From assembly GCA_014379965.1 (NCBI GenBank), contig JACMKU010000153.1, positions 1 to 42,502 of the forward strand: a stretch of 42,502 nt of DNA, in the 5' to 3' direction. Every line of letters begins with the position of its first letter. The first letter of the stretch is position 1. The DNA is from Chitinophagaceae bacterium (GTDB lineage Bacteria; Bacteroidota; Bacteroidia; Chitinophagales; Chitinophagaceae). Position numbers and translations under genes: made by a program. Shown in pieces: positions 1 through 9,027 of this stretch. Below the pieces are notes generated by a model that searched no databases, was not told where the DNA came from, and saw only the letters and a program-made list of their open reading frames with translations.

Positions 1-1
1 C

Positions 2-1288
2 AACCGAATTCAAAATGACCTTTGGAGAAGGACATATCGTATCAATACTAACAGGCCGATTGGATTTGGCGATGTGGCGCAGGCCTATTGGGGCGCTGCA
101 TCCAACATCCTCGTAAATCCTGACCTGCAATGGGAGACTACCATCACAAGAAACACCGGTCTTGATTTTGGACTGTTTAATAATAAGATCAGTGGATCGC
201 TCGAGGTTTACTGGAATACGACGAAGGATCTCCTGGTAGAATCAGACATCCCTTCGTACCTAGGTTACTCGAAGCAGATGCGCAACATCGGGCAGACTTC
301 AAACAGGGGTATTGAGTTGAGCCTGAATGCTAACATTATTAATAAGAAAGATTTCCAATTAAGTGGGTTTTTCAATATTGGGTTCAATCGCTCGAAGATT
401 GATAAGCTCGATGGGGTGGATGAAAAGCCTTTCAGTTCGAATTGGGCGGGCACGGATCTTAAGACGCAGGATGACTATAAGGCTATCGTTGGCGAAACGG
501 TTGGCCTCATCTATGGTTACGTAACCGATGGATATTATTCTGTGGATGATTTCGCATCGTATAATGCTACGACGAGAGTTTATACATTGAAGCCAGGTAT
601 TCCGACCGTAGGTTCTTTCCTTGGTGGACTTAGTCTCCGCCCCGGCATCCTGAAACTAAAGGACCTTGATGGTGATGGATCGATCACGGCCGCGGATCGC
701 CAGATCATAGGTAGCGCGCTTCCCAAACACAGCGGGGGCTTTGGCTTCAATGCCACGTACAAGGGCTTTGATATGGCGACGTTCTTTAATTGGGTTGTAG
801 GTAACGATGTCTATAATACTGGTAAGATCGCTTTCAACATGCTGTATCGTACTACTTATGGCAACATGCTCAACACGATGAATTACGACGACAGGTTTAA
901 GTATATCGATGCTGCGGGTAACCCGGTGACTGATCTCGTGGAACTGGGAAAACTGAATGCGAATGCCAAGATCTGGTCGCCATTCTCTTCCGGTACAGCG
1001 GCCCCGCTCATTCATTCGTGGGCGATCGAGGATGGCTCATTCCTTCGACTGAATAATGTTACGTTGGGGTATTCATTACCAAGACACATTATTTCCAGGG
1101 TTAGTCTTACGAAACTTAGAGTTTATGCGACTGTTTATAATGCGTTCTTATGGACTAAATATTCCGGTTATGATCCCGAGGTGAGTGCAACGAGAAGTAG
1201 TTCTTATACTGCGCTAACGCCGGGTGTGGATTATTCGGGGTACCCGAAGAGCCGCACATATACACTTGGGATAAATGTGACTTTTTAA
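2..1288 (+). CDS. SusC/RagA-like TonB-dependent receptor, 3' part only
   Basis: This is the C-terminal part of an outer-membrane TonB-dependent receptor of the SusC/RagA type, which imports oligosaccharides together with a SusD partner. The reading frame is open from base 2, so the gene starts outside the window; the GTG at position 74 is internal and is not a start. About 428 codons are visible. They show the alternating hydrophobic pattern of late beta strands, the segment NPDLQWETT typical of SusC C-termini, a DLDGDGSITAADRQ loop, and an aromatic C-terminal strand ending in NVTF. The SusD-like gene follows after 31 bp, which fits one transcript. Its place at the head of pectinase genes suggests pectic oligosaccharides as cargo, but specificity cannot be read from this fragment. 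Confidence 0.93.
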   Translation, partial: NRIQNDLWRRTYRINTNRPIGFGDVAQAYWGAASNILVNPDLQWETTITRNTGLDFGLFNNKISGSLEVYWNTTKDLLVESDIPSYLGYSKQMRNIGQTSNRGIELSLNANIINKKDFQLSGFFNIGFNRSKIDKLDGVDEKPFSSNWAGTDLKTQDDYKAIVGETVGLIYGYVTDGYYSVDDFASYNATTRVYTLKPGIPTVGSFLGGLSLRPGILKLKDLDGDGSITAADRQIIGSALPKHSGGFGFNATYKGFDMATFFNWVVGNDVYNTGKIAFNMLYRTTYGNMLNTMNYDDRFKYIDAAGNPVTDLVELGKLNANAKIWSPFSSGTAAPLIHSWAIEDGSFLRLNNVTLGYSLPRHIISRVSLTKLRVYATVYNAFLWTKYSGYDPEVSATRSSSYTALTPGVDYSGYPKSRTYTLGINVTF

Positions 1289-1319
1289 ACAAGCTTATTT
1301 AATCAATTAACTATATCAA

Positions 1320-3140
1320 ATGAAACGTATTGCAATCTTTAGTTTAGCAGCCGCTTCACTAATCGCCGTTTCTTGTAAGAAAATACTGGACCCGGATACT
1401 CCTTCCTCCTTTACGCAGGAGTACATTTTTTCTAACGAATCCGATGCCTCAAAGGCTGTGTCCAGCATTTATGCCCTGTTCAACCAGGATGCGTTCACCT
1501 CACGAGTGTCGAACAATTTCACGGGTAATACCGATATCGAAGGTGGTGGCGTCAGCGGCTCGCCTGATAACTCCCGACGCGACATATGGTCGTTCGAGTG
1601 TACTCCCGCCAATGGGGACCTTCTCACGGTATGGAACAATGCGTACAATGCTATCAACAGGGCGAACGAGTGCATCGAAGGAATCGATGCCAGTGTTATT
1701 GCTGGAAACAGGATGATGAAACAGTTGAAGGGCGAGGCCCTCACCCTGCGAGCGATCTGGTACTATCTCCTGATGAATCATTGGGGCGACGTGCCTTTTA
1801 AAACTACGCCTACAAAGGCTGGCGATGAATTCTATCTGCCAAGAACTGGTCGCGATACGATTCTTACGCACCTCATCAACGATCTGAAGACGGCAGAGAC
1901 AGATATGCTGTGGGCGAGTGATCTTGATTTCGGAATCGAACGCATCAACCGCGAATATGTAATTGGAATGATCTCCAGACTTGCTTTAATGCGCGGTGGG
2001 TATTGGCTCTATCCGGATATGACCATGCAGCGTAAGGCTGACTACCTCGAGTATTACACTATCGCGAATACTTATGCAAAGAAGCTTGTAGAAATCAAGC
2101 CTCGTGAACTTGGCGATTATGGCACTGTCTTCATGAATGAAAACAAATATGTCAAACCAGCGAATGGTGATGTACTATATGAAGTGGCCTTCCATCCCGG
2201 CTTCGGCGACGTGGCCTGGTGTAATGGTGTTAGGGTAGATGGTGGTACACACCCTTTTGGCTCCGGTTCCAACTACCTGAGTTTCCCTATTTCTTATTAT
2301 CATTCTTTCGATACGCTCGATATGAGACTTCCGGTCACCTGCGTAATAATTTACTATGATAACACGCTAAAACAAGTTCCAACCGGTACTGGCGCAATTG
2401 CACCAGGCAAATGGGATCGGAGATTGGTACCGACCGCACTTGGCGCGGCCTCCGCAAAAGGTACAGGGATCAACTGGCCGATGATGCGCTATGCGGATGT
2501 GTTGCTTATGCTCGCGGAATCAGAAAATGAACTCAACGGGCCAAACGAAGTAGCTAAGGATGCACTCAGGAAAGTCCGCCGCAGGGCATTCGCTTCGTCT
2601 CTTTGGGCTGACAAAGTTGAAGGCTACTTAGCTGTTGCAGCCGCTGGCAAAACTCAATTCTTCAACGCAATCGTAGATGAGCGTGCATGGGAATTCGGTG
2701 GTGAGTGTCTTCGCAAATATGATCTTGAACGCTGGAACCTGATGGGAAAGAAAGTTGCGGAAACAAGAAACACGCTTACCCAAATGGGAATCGACGGCGT
2801 AGCGGGCACTGGTACATATGCTCACCTTCCCGACTACATGTATTACAAGGTGAATCCCGATAATACAATTACATGGTTGAACAAGTACAGGAGAGTAGCT
2901 GTTGCTCCTCCCGTTGTAAACGTTCCTAATCCTGGTGACAATCCAACAGGTTACCTGCGTGTCAGCTGGACGCGATCTATGTACAACACTACAACCAGTG
3001 GTCCTGCAGATTATATTCTTAGGCAATGGAGGGGTTATCCCGACAATACTGGCACTACTCCGTTGAGATACATACTTCCAATTCATAACTCAGTAGTATC
3101 AAGCAGTCTTGGCGTATTGCAGCAACAGTACGGCTACTAA
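1320..3140 (+). CDS. SusD/RagB-like surface lipoprotein
   Basis: SusD-type proteins are outer-membrane lipoproteins that cap the SusC barrel and hand glycans to it. The 606-residue product starts with a lipoprotein signal (MKRIAIFSLAAASLIAVSC, lipidated Cys at residue 19) followed by KKILD, a common opening of SusD proteins. The N-terminal half carries the helical TPR-like region (for example NAINRANECIEG and LRAIWYYLL). The C-terminal half has the typical segment MRYADVLLMLAESENEL followed by IVDERAWEFGGECLRKYDLERW. The ATG at 1320 lies 31 bp after the SusC stop. Length is within the usual SusD range. The ligand is inferred to be a pectin fragment only from the neighbouring enzymes. Confidence 0.95.
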   Translation: MKRIAIFSLAAASLIAVSCKKILDPDTPSSFTQEYIFSNESDASKAVSSIYALFNQDAFTSRVSNNFTGNTDIEGGGVSGSPDNSRRDIWSFECTPANGDLLTVWNNAYNAINRANECIEGIDASVIAGNRMMKQLKGEALTLRAIWYYLLMNHWGDVPFKTTPTKAGDEFYLPRTGRDTILTHLINDLKTAETDMLWASDLDFGIERINREYVIGMISRLALMRGGYWLYPDMTMQRKADYLEYYTIANTYAKKLVEIKPRELGDYGTVFMNENKYVKPANGDVLYEVAFHPGFGDVAWCNGVRVDGGTHPFGSGSNYLSFPISYYHSFDTLDMRLPVTCVIIYYDNTLKQVPTGTGAIAPGKWDRRLVPTALGAASAKGTGINWPMMRYADVLLMLAESENELNGPNEVAKDALRKVRRRAFASSLWADKVEGYLAVAAAGKTQFFNAIVDERAWEFGGECLRKYDLERWNLMGKKVAETRNTLTQMGIDGVAGTGTYAHLPDYMYYKVNPDNTITWLNKYRRVAVAPPVVNVPNPGDNPTGYLRVSWTRSMYNTTTSGPADYILRQWRGYPDNTGTTPLRYILPIHNSVVSSSLGVLQQQYGY

Positions 3141-3150
3141 TATTAAAAAC

Positions 3151-4740
3151 ATGAAAGCTAAAAATATGATGGTGAAAAAGCTCAGTCTCGCGGCATGTTT
3201 TGTCGTATTGATCCTTGCAGCATGTAAGAAGACGGAAGATCCGGAGCAGGTTCGTTTGTTCAGGCCCGTGCTGAAGGAGGCGCTCGAATCGCAGGGCAAT
3301 TGGATCAAAGCCTCATGGCAGCCTATTAAGGGAGCCGAGTCATACACCGCAGAGATCAGCCGCGACACGTTTCGTACGATCATTGCATCGGTGACTTTAG
3401 ATACGAACGTGACCACGTTTCTAAACCTCGACTGGGATAAACTGTACCAGGTACAGGTTCGTGCTAACGCAGTAGATACGCAATACAACTCGCGGATGTC
3501 TCCACTTGGTAGCATAAGGACACCACGCTTCCCCACAATTTTGAATACGCCCACGTTGAGCGAAGTCACGGATGAAGCGGTGAAGGTTAGCTGGACCACG
3601 AGTGGTGCCGCCGTCACGTCTGTCAAAATTCTTAATGCGAGTGATAGTTCGGTGGTTACAACTGTAAATCTGACGCCAACTGATGTTACCAATCAATACA
3701 GGATCATCAGTGGTCTCACTTCTTCGACGGGATATATTATCTACCTCTATAGTGGCACGAGTGTAAGGGGATGGGCTGACTTCACTACGAAGGCGCCCTT
3801 CGTTGGCAATCTTATCGATCTCAGGGGCATAAGCGGACGACCGTCTGTATTAGCCGATACCATTCCGATCATCGCATCAGGGAGTACAGTTATTTTGAAG
3901 CGCGGTGAGACGTATACGATTAACGCGACGCTCAACATCAACAAATCGATTACCATCATCAGCGGTACGGATTTATTAGTTCCCGGACAGGCGATCATCA
4001 GCATGCCGGCCAACTTTAATATTACATCCGGTAGTACAATCGACTCGATCGTGTTTAATGATGTAACGCTAAGGGGAACCGACTACGCATCTAAGTATGT
4101 GTTCAATATCAGCCAGGCCTGTACGATTGGCAAAATGAATTTTCTCTCCTGTAAAGCGGAAATCTTTCGCGGAGTGGTCAGGACGCAGAGCCAGCCCGTT
4201 ATCATTAATAATTTTCTTGTAGATAATTGCATTCTCGATAGTCTCGCCGGATACGGTGTGTTGACTGTCGATGTTATCACGAGCAGGGCGGAGAATATCA
4301 CGATTAGAAACAGTACGATCTACAAAGCGGAAAAGATCATCACCAGCCGTAGCAATTCTCTTTCCGTTACTATTGAGAGCTGCACAGTAAACGAGGCGCC
4401 CCTTGGTAATAGCAACTACTACGTTGATTACAATACTGCCGCAACGAGCACCGTCACGAACGGAATCAATATTAATAATTCGATTTTCGGCGTAGGAAAA
4501 CCGAACGCCGGTAATCAGGCAATCAGGGGCATCAGGGCCAGTGCTGCGACAACGGTGAATGCTTCCAATAATTTCAGGACTTCAGACCAGGTATCACTTG
4601 GAAATGATATCCCCGGGATCATTACCTATCCAAGACCCGTCATTCAGTTATTCCAGGATCCCGCAAATGGTAATTTCAAAATAATCGATAACGTATTCCC
4701 CGGAAGGAGTAATTCCGGCGATCCGCGCTGGCGGATCTAA
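3151..4740 (+). CDS. Surface lipoprotein with FN3-like and DUF5123-type beta-helix regions
   Basis: I chose the ATG at 3151, 10 bp after the SusD stop; the upstream TTG at 3109 would overlap susD. The product has about 529 residues. It begins with a lipoprotein signal ending in LILAAC and KKTEDPEQ. Two FN3-like beta-sandwich segments seem to follow (roughly residues 30-115 and 120-205), then a beta-strand-rich right-handed helix region with many N and T turns, ending in GDPRWRI. The GDPRW ending is typical of DUF5123/DUF4957 proteins found beside SusCD pairs in pectin loci. The likely job is surface glycan binding; a catalytic role cannot be excluded, since many beta-helix proteins are lyases, but I see no lyase motif. 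A strong terminator follows the stop. Confidence 0.8.
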   Translation: MKAKNMMVKKLSLAACFVVLILAACKKTEDPEQVRLFRPVLKEALESQGNWIKASWQPIKGAESYTAEISRDTFRTIIASVTLDTNVTTFLNLDWDKLYQVQVRANAVDTQYNSRMSPLGSIRTPRFPTILNTPTLSEVTDEAVKVSWTTSGAAVTSVKILNASDSSVVTTVNLTPTDVTNQYRIISGLTSSTGYIIYLYSGTSVRGWADFTTKAPFVGNLIDLRGISGRPSVLADTIPIIASGSTVILKRGETYTINATLNINKSITIISGTDLLVPGQAIISMPANFNITSGSTIDSIVFNDVTLRGTDYASKYVFNISQACTIGKMNFLSCKAEIFRGVVRTQSQPVIINNFLVDNCILDSLAGYGVLTVDVITSRAENITIRNSTIYKAEKIITSRSNSLSVTIESCTVNEAPLGNSNYYVDYNTAATSTVTNGININNSIFGVGKPNAGNQAIRGIRASAATTVNASNNFRTSDQVSLGNDIPGIITYPRPVIQLFQDPANGNFKIIDNVFPGRSNSGDPRWRI

Positions 4741-4743
4741 ATT

Positions 4744-4785
4744 GAAACCGCGGCATGTTCAACAGTGTGCCGCGGTTTCTACTTT
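4744..4785 (+). terminator. Rho-independent terminator after the SusC-SusD-DUF5123 genes
   Basis: A perfect 12-bp stem is formed by GAAACCGCGGCA at 4744-4755 and its reverse complement at 4768-4779, with a 12-nt loop. A pyrimidine-rich tract with TTTT follows. It lies 3 bp after the stop of the DUF5123-type gene and separates the binding and import genes from the enzyme block. The 83 bp between it and the next start contain no clear TAnnTTTG promoter that I can point to. Confidence 0.85.
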
Positions 4786-4868
4786 TCATTCCTGTCTGCT
4801 TGCAATACCATCTGCTTCTCTGTTCCGACTACAGGACACGGAGATATTATTAGTTCAAACTATAACAA

Positions 4869-6308
4869 ATGACTAAGCTCATAGCTGTATTCTTTTCGGT
4901 ATTGTCGCTCTGCCTGATCATTACGGCTTGCGCTCAACAGAAGATCAACTCCGTATCAACCACGGAAGTAAGCACGCCCATCGCTTTTCCAGGCGCAGAA
5001 GGTTTTGGAAAATACACAACCGGCGGTCGTGGTGGAAAGGTGATGATAGTCACTAACCTTGACGATAAGGGACCGGGGAGTTTCCGCGAAGCCGCAGAAG
5101 GCAAGGGTAAGAGGATAGTTGTGTTTGGCATTTCCGGCACTATTCACCTTGAATCAAGACTCTCTATCAAAGGGGATGTCACGATCGCAGGACAGACAGC
5201 GCCTGGCGATGGGATCTGCATAGCCGATCACCCCGTTTCACTAGGAGGCGATAACATCATCGTAAGATATTTACGTTTCCGCCTTGGAGATAAATTCCAG
5301 CGCGGTGGCATGGTGGATGGCAATGGTGCGGACGATGCGCTCGGAGGAAACCGCAGGAAGCACATCGTCATCGATCATTGTACTATGAGCTGGAGTACAG
5401 ACGAATGTTTCTCTATATATGGAGGCGACAGTACCACGCTCCAATGGAACCTGATATCAGAGCCATTGAACTATTCCTATCATTTCGAAACAGGCGACAA
5501 GGATTGGGAACATCATGGGTATGGCGGCATCTGGGGCGGCCCGAGAATGTCTGCGCATCATAATCTTTTCGCGCACTGCGTTAGCCGAAACCCGCGGTTC
5601 AACGGTACAAGATTGGGTGCAGAAGAAGATTTTGTCGACTTCCGCAACAACGTCATTTATAACTGGGGCGGCAATAACGTGTATGGTGGTGAAGGGGGCA
5701 GGTATAACCTTGTCAACAACTATTATCGTTATGGTCCCTCGACGAATAAGAATGTAAGATTTCGCATTGTCAACCCTTCGAGGCAGGAGAAACCGCCAGT
5801 TGGCTTCGGGAAATATTATGTCGACGGAAATTATGTGGATGGTGCTGCTGACGTCTCTCGCAATAACTGGTTAGGAATTCACATGGGAAACGGAACTGAA
5901 GAGGATAAGCGGCACGCAGTAGTTGATAAGGCTTTCCCATCTTTAGAAGTAAATACTCAACCGGCTACGGATGCATACCAGGCTGTGCTTGCGGGCGTGG
6001 GAGCCAGTTGGAGAAGGGATACGCTGGATGAGAGAATCATCAACAACGTGAAGAATCGAACAGGCGGTTTCATCGATGTGCAAGGCGGTTATCCTCATGG
6101 CTCGGATTATGCCATCACGGTGAACGCATGGCCAATGCTTCGTACCTTACCCGCACCGACAGATACGGATAAGGATGGCATGCCCGATGAATGGGAAAAG
6201 GTGAATGGCCTGAACCCCGCTGATGCCAAGGATGCATCTGGTTATAAATTGGATAAGTCTTACACGAACATTGAAGTCTATATCAATGGTCTCTCAAACA
6301 AGTATTAA
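4869..6308 (+). CDS. Pectate lyase, polysaccharide lyase family 1, lipoprotein
   Basis: PL1 enzymes cleave de-esterified polygalacturonan by beta-elimination with calcium. The 479-residue product has a signal peptide with a lipobox (IITAC, Cys at about residue 21), so it is probably anchored to a membrane. The PL1 parallel beta-helix is shown by AFPGAEGFGKYTTGGRGG near residue 38, by VTIAGQTAPGDGI, by IVIDHCTMSWSTDE, and by CVSRNPRFNG, which holds the expected catalytic Arg. Near the C-terminus the segment DTDKDGMPDEWE is an acidic calcium-binding repeat of the thrombospondin type-3 kind. This is the first gene after a terminator and starts a tight run with the CE12 gene 12 bp downstream. Family is clear; substrate methylation preference is not. 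Confidence 0.93.
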   Translation: MTKLIAVFFSVLSLCLIITACAQQKINSVSTTEVSTPIAFPGAEGFGKYTTGGRGGKVMIVTNLDDKGPGSFREAAEGKGKRIVVFGISGTIHLESRLSIKGDVTIAGQTAPGDGICIADHPVSLGGDNIIVRYLRFRLGDKFQRGGMVDGNGADDALGGNRRKHIVIDHCTMSWSTDECFSIYGGDSTTLQWNLISEPLNYSYHFETGDKDWEHHGYGGIWGGPRMSAHHNLFAHCVSRNPRFNGTRLGAEEDFVDFRNNVIYNWGGNNVYGGEGGRYNLVNNYYRYGPSTNKNVRFRIVNPSRQEKPPVGFGKYYVDGNYVDGAADVSRNNWLGIHMGNGTEEDKRHAVVDKAFPSLEVNTQPATDAYQAVLAGVGASWRRDTLDERIINNVKNRTGGFIDVQGGYPHGSDYAITVNAWPMLRTLPAPTDTDKDGMPDEWEKVNGLNPADAKDASGYKLDKSYTNIEVYINGLSNKY

Positions 6309-6320
6309 GCTTTGTCATTT

Positions 6321-7073
6321 ATGAGAAAGACTATAGTCATTTTAATAGTGTTGGCGACAATGACCGCCTTCAGCTTCCCTCCCGCGCGGAATATTCGAAT
6401 ATGGATGATAGGCGATTCTACGATGTCGATCAAGGATAAAAGAACCTATCCCGAGACAGGATGGGGAATGTCCTTTGTGCACTTCTGGGATTCGACTGTA
6501 ACTATCGACAACCGTGCAAAGAATGGCAGGAGTACGAAGTCTTTTCGTGACGAGGGCTTGTGGGAACCAGTCATGAACGGAATGCAGGAAGGTGATTATG
6601 TTATCATACAATTTGGCCACAATGATGAGGTGCCAACCAAGAAAACTTACACGACGGAGATGGAATTCCGTAATCTTCTCGTCCAATACATCAACGAGGC
6701 CAGGAGTAAACGGGCTATACCTCTTTTGTTGACGCCGGCTGCCCGCAGGAAGTTTGACTCCACCGGGAAAGTGGTCGGTACCCATGATGTCTATTCGCAG
6801 ATCGTGCGAGACGTGGCGGCAATTGAGAAGACGATATTGATTGACCTCGATAGGAAAAGCCAGGCGCTTTACCAGCAATTGGGCGTCGACGGATCGAAGT
6901 GGCTATTCAACCACCTTGCACCGGGTGAGCATCCTAACTACCCAGAGGGCAAGATAGACGATACGCATTTCAGTGAAGTCGGCGCGAGAAAGATAGCTGG
7001 TATTGTACTCGGAGATATACGGGTATTGATTCCCGATCTCGCAGCCAGGGTTATTTCAAAGACGCCGAAATAG
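6321..7073 (+). CDS. Rhamnogalacturonan acetylesterase-like SGNH/GDSL hydrolase (CE12)
   Basis: CE12 enzymes remove acetyl groups from rhamnogalacturonan I or homogalacturonan. I chose the ATG at 6321, which opens a good signal peptide (MRKTIVILIVLATMTAFS); the TTG at 6312 is less likely. The SGNH blocks are all present: GDST with the nucleophile Ser33, GHND with Asn101, and DDTH near the C-terminus with catalytic Asp213 and His216. At 250 residues it has the usual length of a single-domain member. It sits 12 bp after the pectate lyase and 5 bp before a pectin methylesterase, so removal of acetyl and methyl groups would be co-expressed with lyase cleavage. The protein is likely periplasmic. 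Confidence 0.9.
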   Translation: MRKTIVILIVLATMTAFSFPPARNIRIWMIGDSTMSIKDKRTYPETGWGMSFVHFWDSTVTIDNRAKNGRSTKSFRDEGLWEPVMNGMQEGDYVIIQFGHNDEVPTKKTYTTEMEFRNLLVQYINEARSKRAIPLLLTPAARRKFDSTGKVVGTHDVYSQIVRDVAAIEKTILIDLDRKSQALYQQLGVDGSKWLFNHLAPGEHPNYPEGKIDDTHFSEVGARKIAGIVLGDIRVLIPDLAARVISKTPK

Positions 7074-7078
7074 GAATT

Positions 7079-8065
7079 ATGAAGCGATCGCTATTTCTCC
7101 TGGTATTATTCTCTTCTGTCCTTACTTCGTATGCGCAGCCCGTCACCTATCCAACTCGTTTTACTGTAGCATCGGACGGTAGCGGAGATTTTAGAAGCAT
7201 CCAGGATGCCATATTTGCTGTGAGGGATCTTTCGCAGCAGCGAGTAACAATTTTTATAAAGAATGGCATTTATCACGAGAAACTTGTAATTCCATCATGG
7301 AAAACCAACATCTCCCTGGTAGGGGAGAGCCGAGACAGTACCATCATCGAATACAACGATTACGCGGGAAAGAGATTGGCAGTAAGAGATGCGTTTCTCA
7401 AGGCCGACTCGATCAGGACTTACACCTCTTATACACTGCTGGTAGAAGGCAATGACTGCAGCATCGAGAACATCACGATAAAAAATTCAGCGGGCAGAGT
7501 TGGACAGGCCGTGGCGCTTCATGTCGAAGGCGACCGATTCATAGCGAAAAATTGTAAACTGCTGGGTAACCAGGATACGATTTATGCTGCGACAAGCAAC
7601 AGCAGGCAGTATTATGTGGACTGCTATATTGAAGGAACTACTGACTTCATCTTCGGCGAGGCCACTGCCGTGTTCATGAACTGTGAATTGAGGAGCTTGA
7701 CTAATTCTTTCATTACTGCGGCATCGACGCGGCCGGGAAAGGCCTATGGGTTTGTCTTTATTCATTGCAAGCTCCTTGCGGCGGAGGGCGTAAACAAAGT
7801 ATATCTCGGCAGACCATGGCGACCTTTTGCAAAAACGGTTTTCATTTCGACAGAAATGGGAAATCATATCGTACCGGCGGGTTGGGATAATTGGAAGAAT
7901 CCAGAGAACGAAAAGACCGTACTATATGCGGAGTATGGAAGTTCTGGCCCCGGCGCAAACAATACGGGCCGTGCGAAGTGGACGAAACAGTTGAGCCCAA
8001 AACAGGCAAAAACCTATACATTGAAGAATATTTTTAGAGGTTCGGGAGACTGGCTTCCCAAATAA
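7079..8065 (+). CDS. Pectin methylesterase, carbohydrate esterase family 8
   Basis: CE8 enzymes hydrolyse the methyl esters of homogalacturonan and so prepare it for pectate lyase and polygalacturonase. The 328-residue product has a signal peptide ending SYAQ. Every canonical block is intact: FTVASDGSGDFRSIQDAI, the oxyanion Gln143 in GQAVAL, Gln165-Asp166 in GNQDT, the nucleophile Asp189 in TDFIFG, and Arg245 in LGRPW. The gene starts 5 bp after the CE12 stop and ends 2 bp before the next start, so it belongs to the same operon. It contrasts with the second CE8 gene at 16460, in which these blocks are altered. Confidence 0.95.
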   Translation: MKRSLFLLVLFSSVLTSYAQPVTYPTRFTVASDGSGDFRSIQDAIFAVRDLSQQRVTIFIKNGIYHEKLVIPSWKTNISLVGESRDSTIIEYNDYAGKRLAVRDAFLKADSIRTYTSYTLLVEGNDCSIENITIKNSAGRVGQAVALHVEGDRFIAKNCKLLGNQDTIYAATSNSRQYYVDCYIEGTTDFIFGEATAVFMNCELRSLTNSFITAASTRPGKAYGFVFIHCKLLAAEGVNKVYLGRPWRPFAKTVFISTEMGNHIVPAGWDNWKNPENEKTVLYAEYGSSGPGANNTGRAKWTKQLSPKQAKTYTLKNIFRGSGDWLPK

Positions 8066-8067
8066 TA

Positions 8068-9000
8068 ATGCAGATGCGAAAGAAGTATTTGTTATTGATG
8101 ATTGCTCTCGTTGCCCTGCTACCGTCCATGGCACAGGAATTCATTCCTCTTTGGAAGGAAGGCAAGAAGCCAAACTCAAATGGAAAGAGAATAACGGACA
8201 CACTTTACAACGACCGGGTATGGAGAGTCGCTACTCCCGGCATGTATGCGTTTGTAGTGCCTGCGAGTGAAAATAACGGAACCGCAGTGTTGATCTGCCC
8301 CGGAGGCGGATATGAGAGGATTTCACATTTGTACAATGGCTTCAACCTGGCGAAGTGGTATAATAGCATCGGCGTAAGTGCCTTCGTCCTCATTTATAGG
8401 CTACCCCACCAACAGGATCTGCAGAACCGGCAACTCGCAGGATTGCAGGATGCCCAACGCGCGCTTCGTATCATTCGGGCTAATGCCTCTCAGTGGAATA
8501 TAAAGCCCGCGAAGGTCGGCATCATGGGCACGTCCGCAGGGGGACACCTGGCCGCGATGGTAGGTACACAGGAGAGAGACGAATCAGCTGTGGGTGATTC
8601 GATTGATTCTTATAATCATCGTGCGGACTTTATGGTCCTTCTCTCACCAGTGATAACGATGGGAAGATATGCGCACCCTGGAAGCAGGAGAAACTTCCTC
8701 GCCGCAGACACCAGCAAGGCGATGATCGAAAAATATTCAAACGAGCTAAGAGTGACTTCGATTACTCCACCGAGTTTCATCGTACACGCATTGAATGATA
8801 GCACCGTTAAAGTGCAGAACAGCGTGTTGTTTTACCAGGCGTTGTTAGATAAGAAAGTAAACGCGAGCATTCATGTTTTCCCGCAGGGAGGACATGGTAT
8901 TCGGATGGATGCGAATCCCGGATCGACGGATCTCTGGCTCGAGCTGCTCGAACTATGGCTGAAAGAAACGGGATGGGTGGTGCCGATTCCTTTCAGGTAG
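8068..9000 (+). CDS. Secreted alpha/beta-hydrolase esterase
   Basis: This 310-residue protein has a signal peptide (ending LPSMAQ) and an alpha/beta-hydrolase core. The segment LICPGGGYERISH resembles the HGGG-type oxyanion loop, GTSAGGH carries the nucleophile Ser156, HALNDSTV holds the likely acid Asp, and GGHGIRM holds the catalytic His. It is closest in pattern to bacterial acetylxylan/feruloyl esterase-like proteins of glycan loci. In this operon its target is probably acetyl or other ester groups on pectin or its arabinan side chains; this is inferred from context. The ATG at 8068 is 2 bp after the CE8 stop. A second ATG at 8074 gives an equally good signal peptide, so the exact start is open. 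Confidence 0.82.
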   Translation: MQMRKKYLLLMIALVALLPSMAQEFIPLWKEGKKPNSNGKRITDTLYNDRVWRVATPGMYAFVVPASENNGTAVLICPGGGYERISHLYNGFNLAKWYNSIGVSAFVLIYRLPHQQDLQNRQLAGLQDAQRALRIIRANASQWNIKPAKVGIMGTSAGGHLAAMVGTQERDESAVGDSIDSYNHRADFMVLLSPVITMGRYAHPGSRRNFLAADTSKAMIEKYSNELRVTSITPPSFIVHALNDSTVKVQNSVLFYQALLDKKVNASIHVFPQGGHGIRMDANPGSTDLWLELLELWLKETGWVVPIPFR

Positions 9001-9027
9001 GAAAGAATCTCAATTAATAATACAATT

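Noticed and set aside
4786..4868. Promoter of the pectate lyase operon
   Set aside because: A promoter is expected after the terminator, but I found no match to TAnnTTTG better than chance, so none is annotated.
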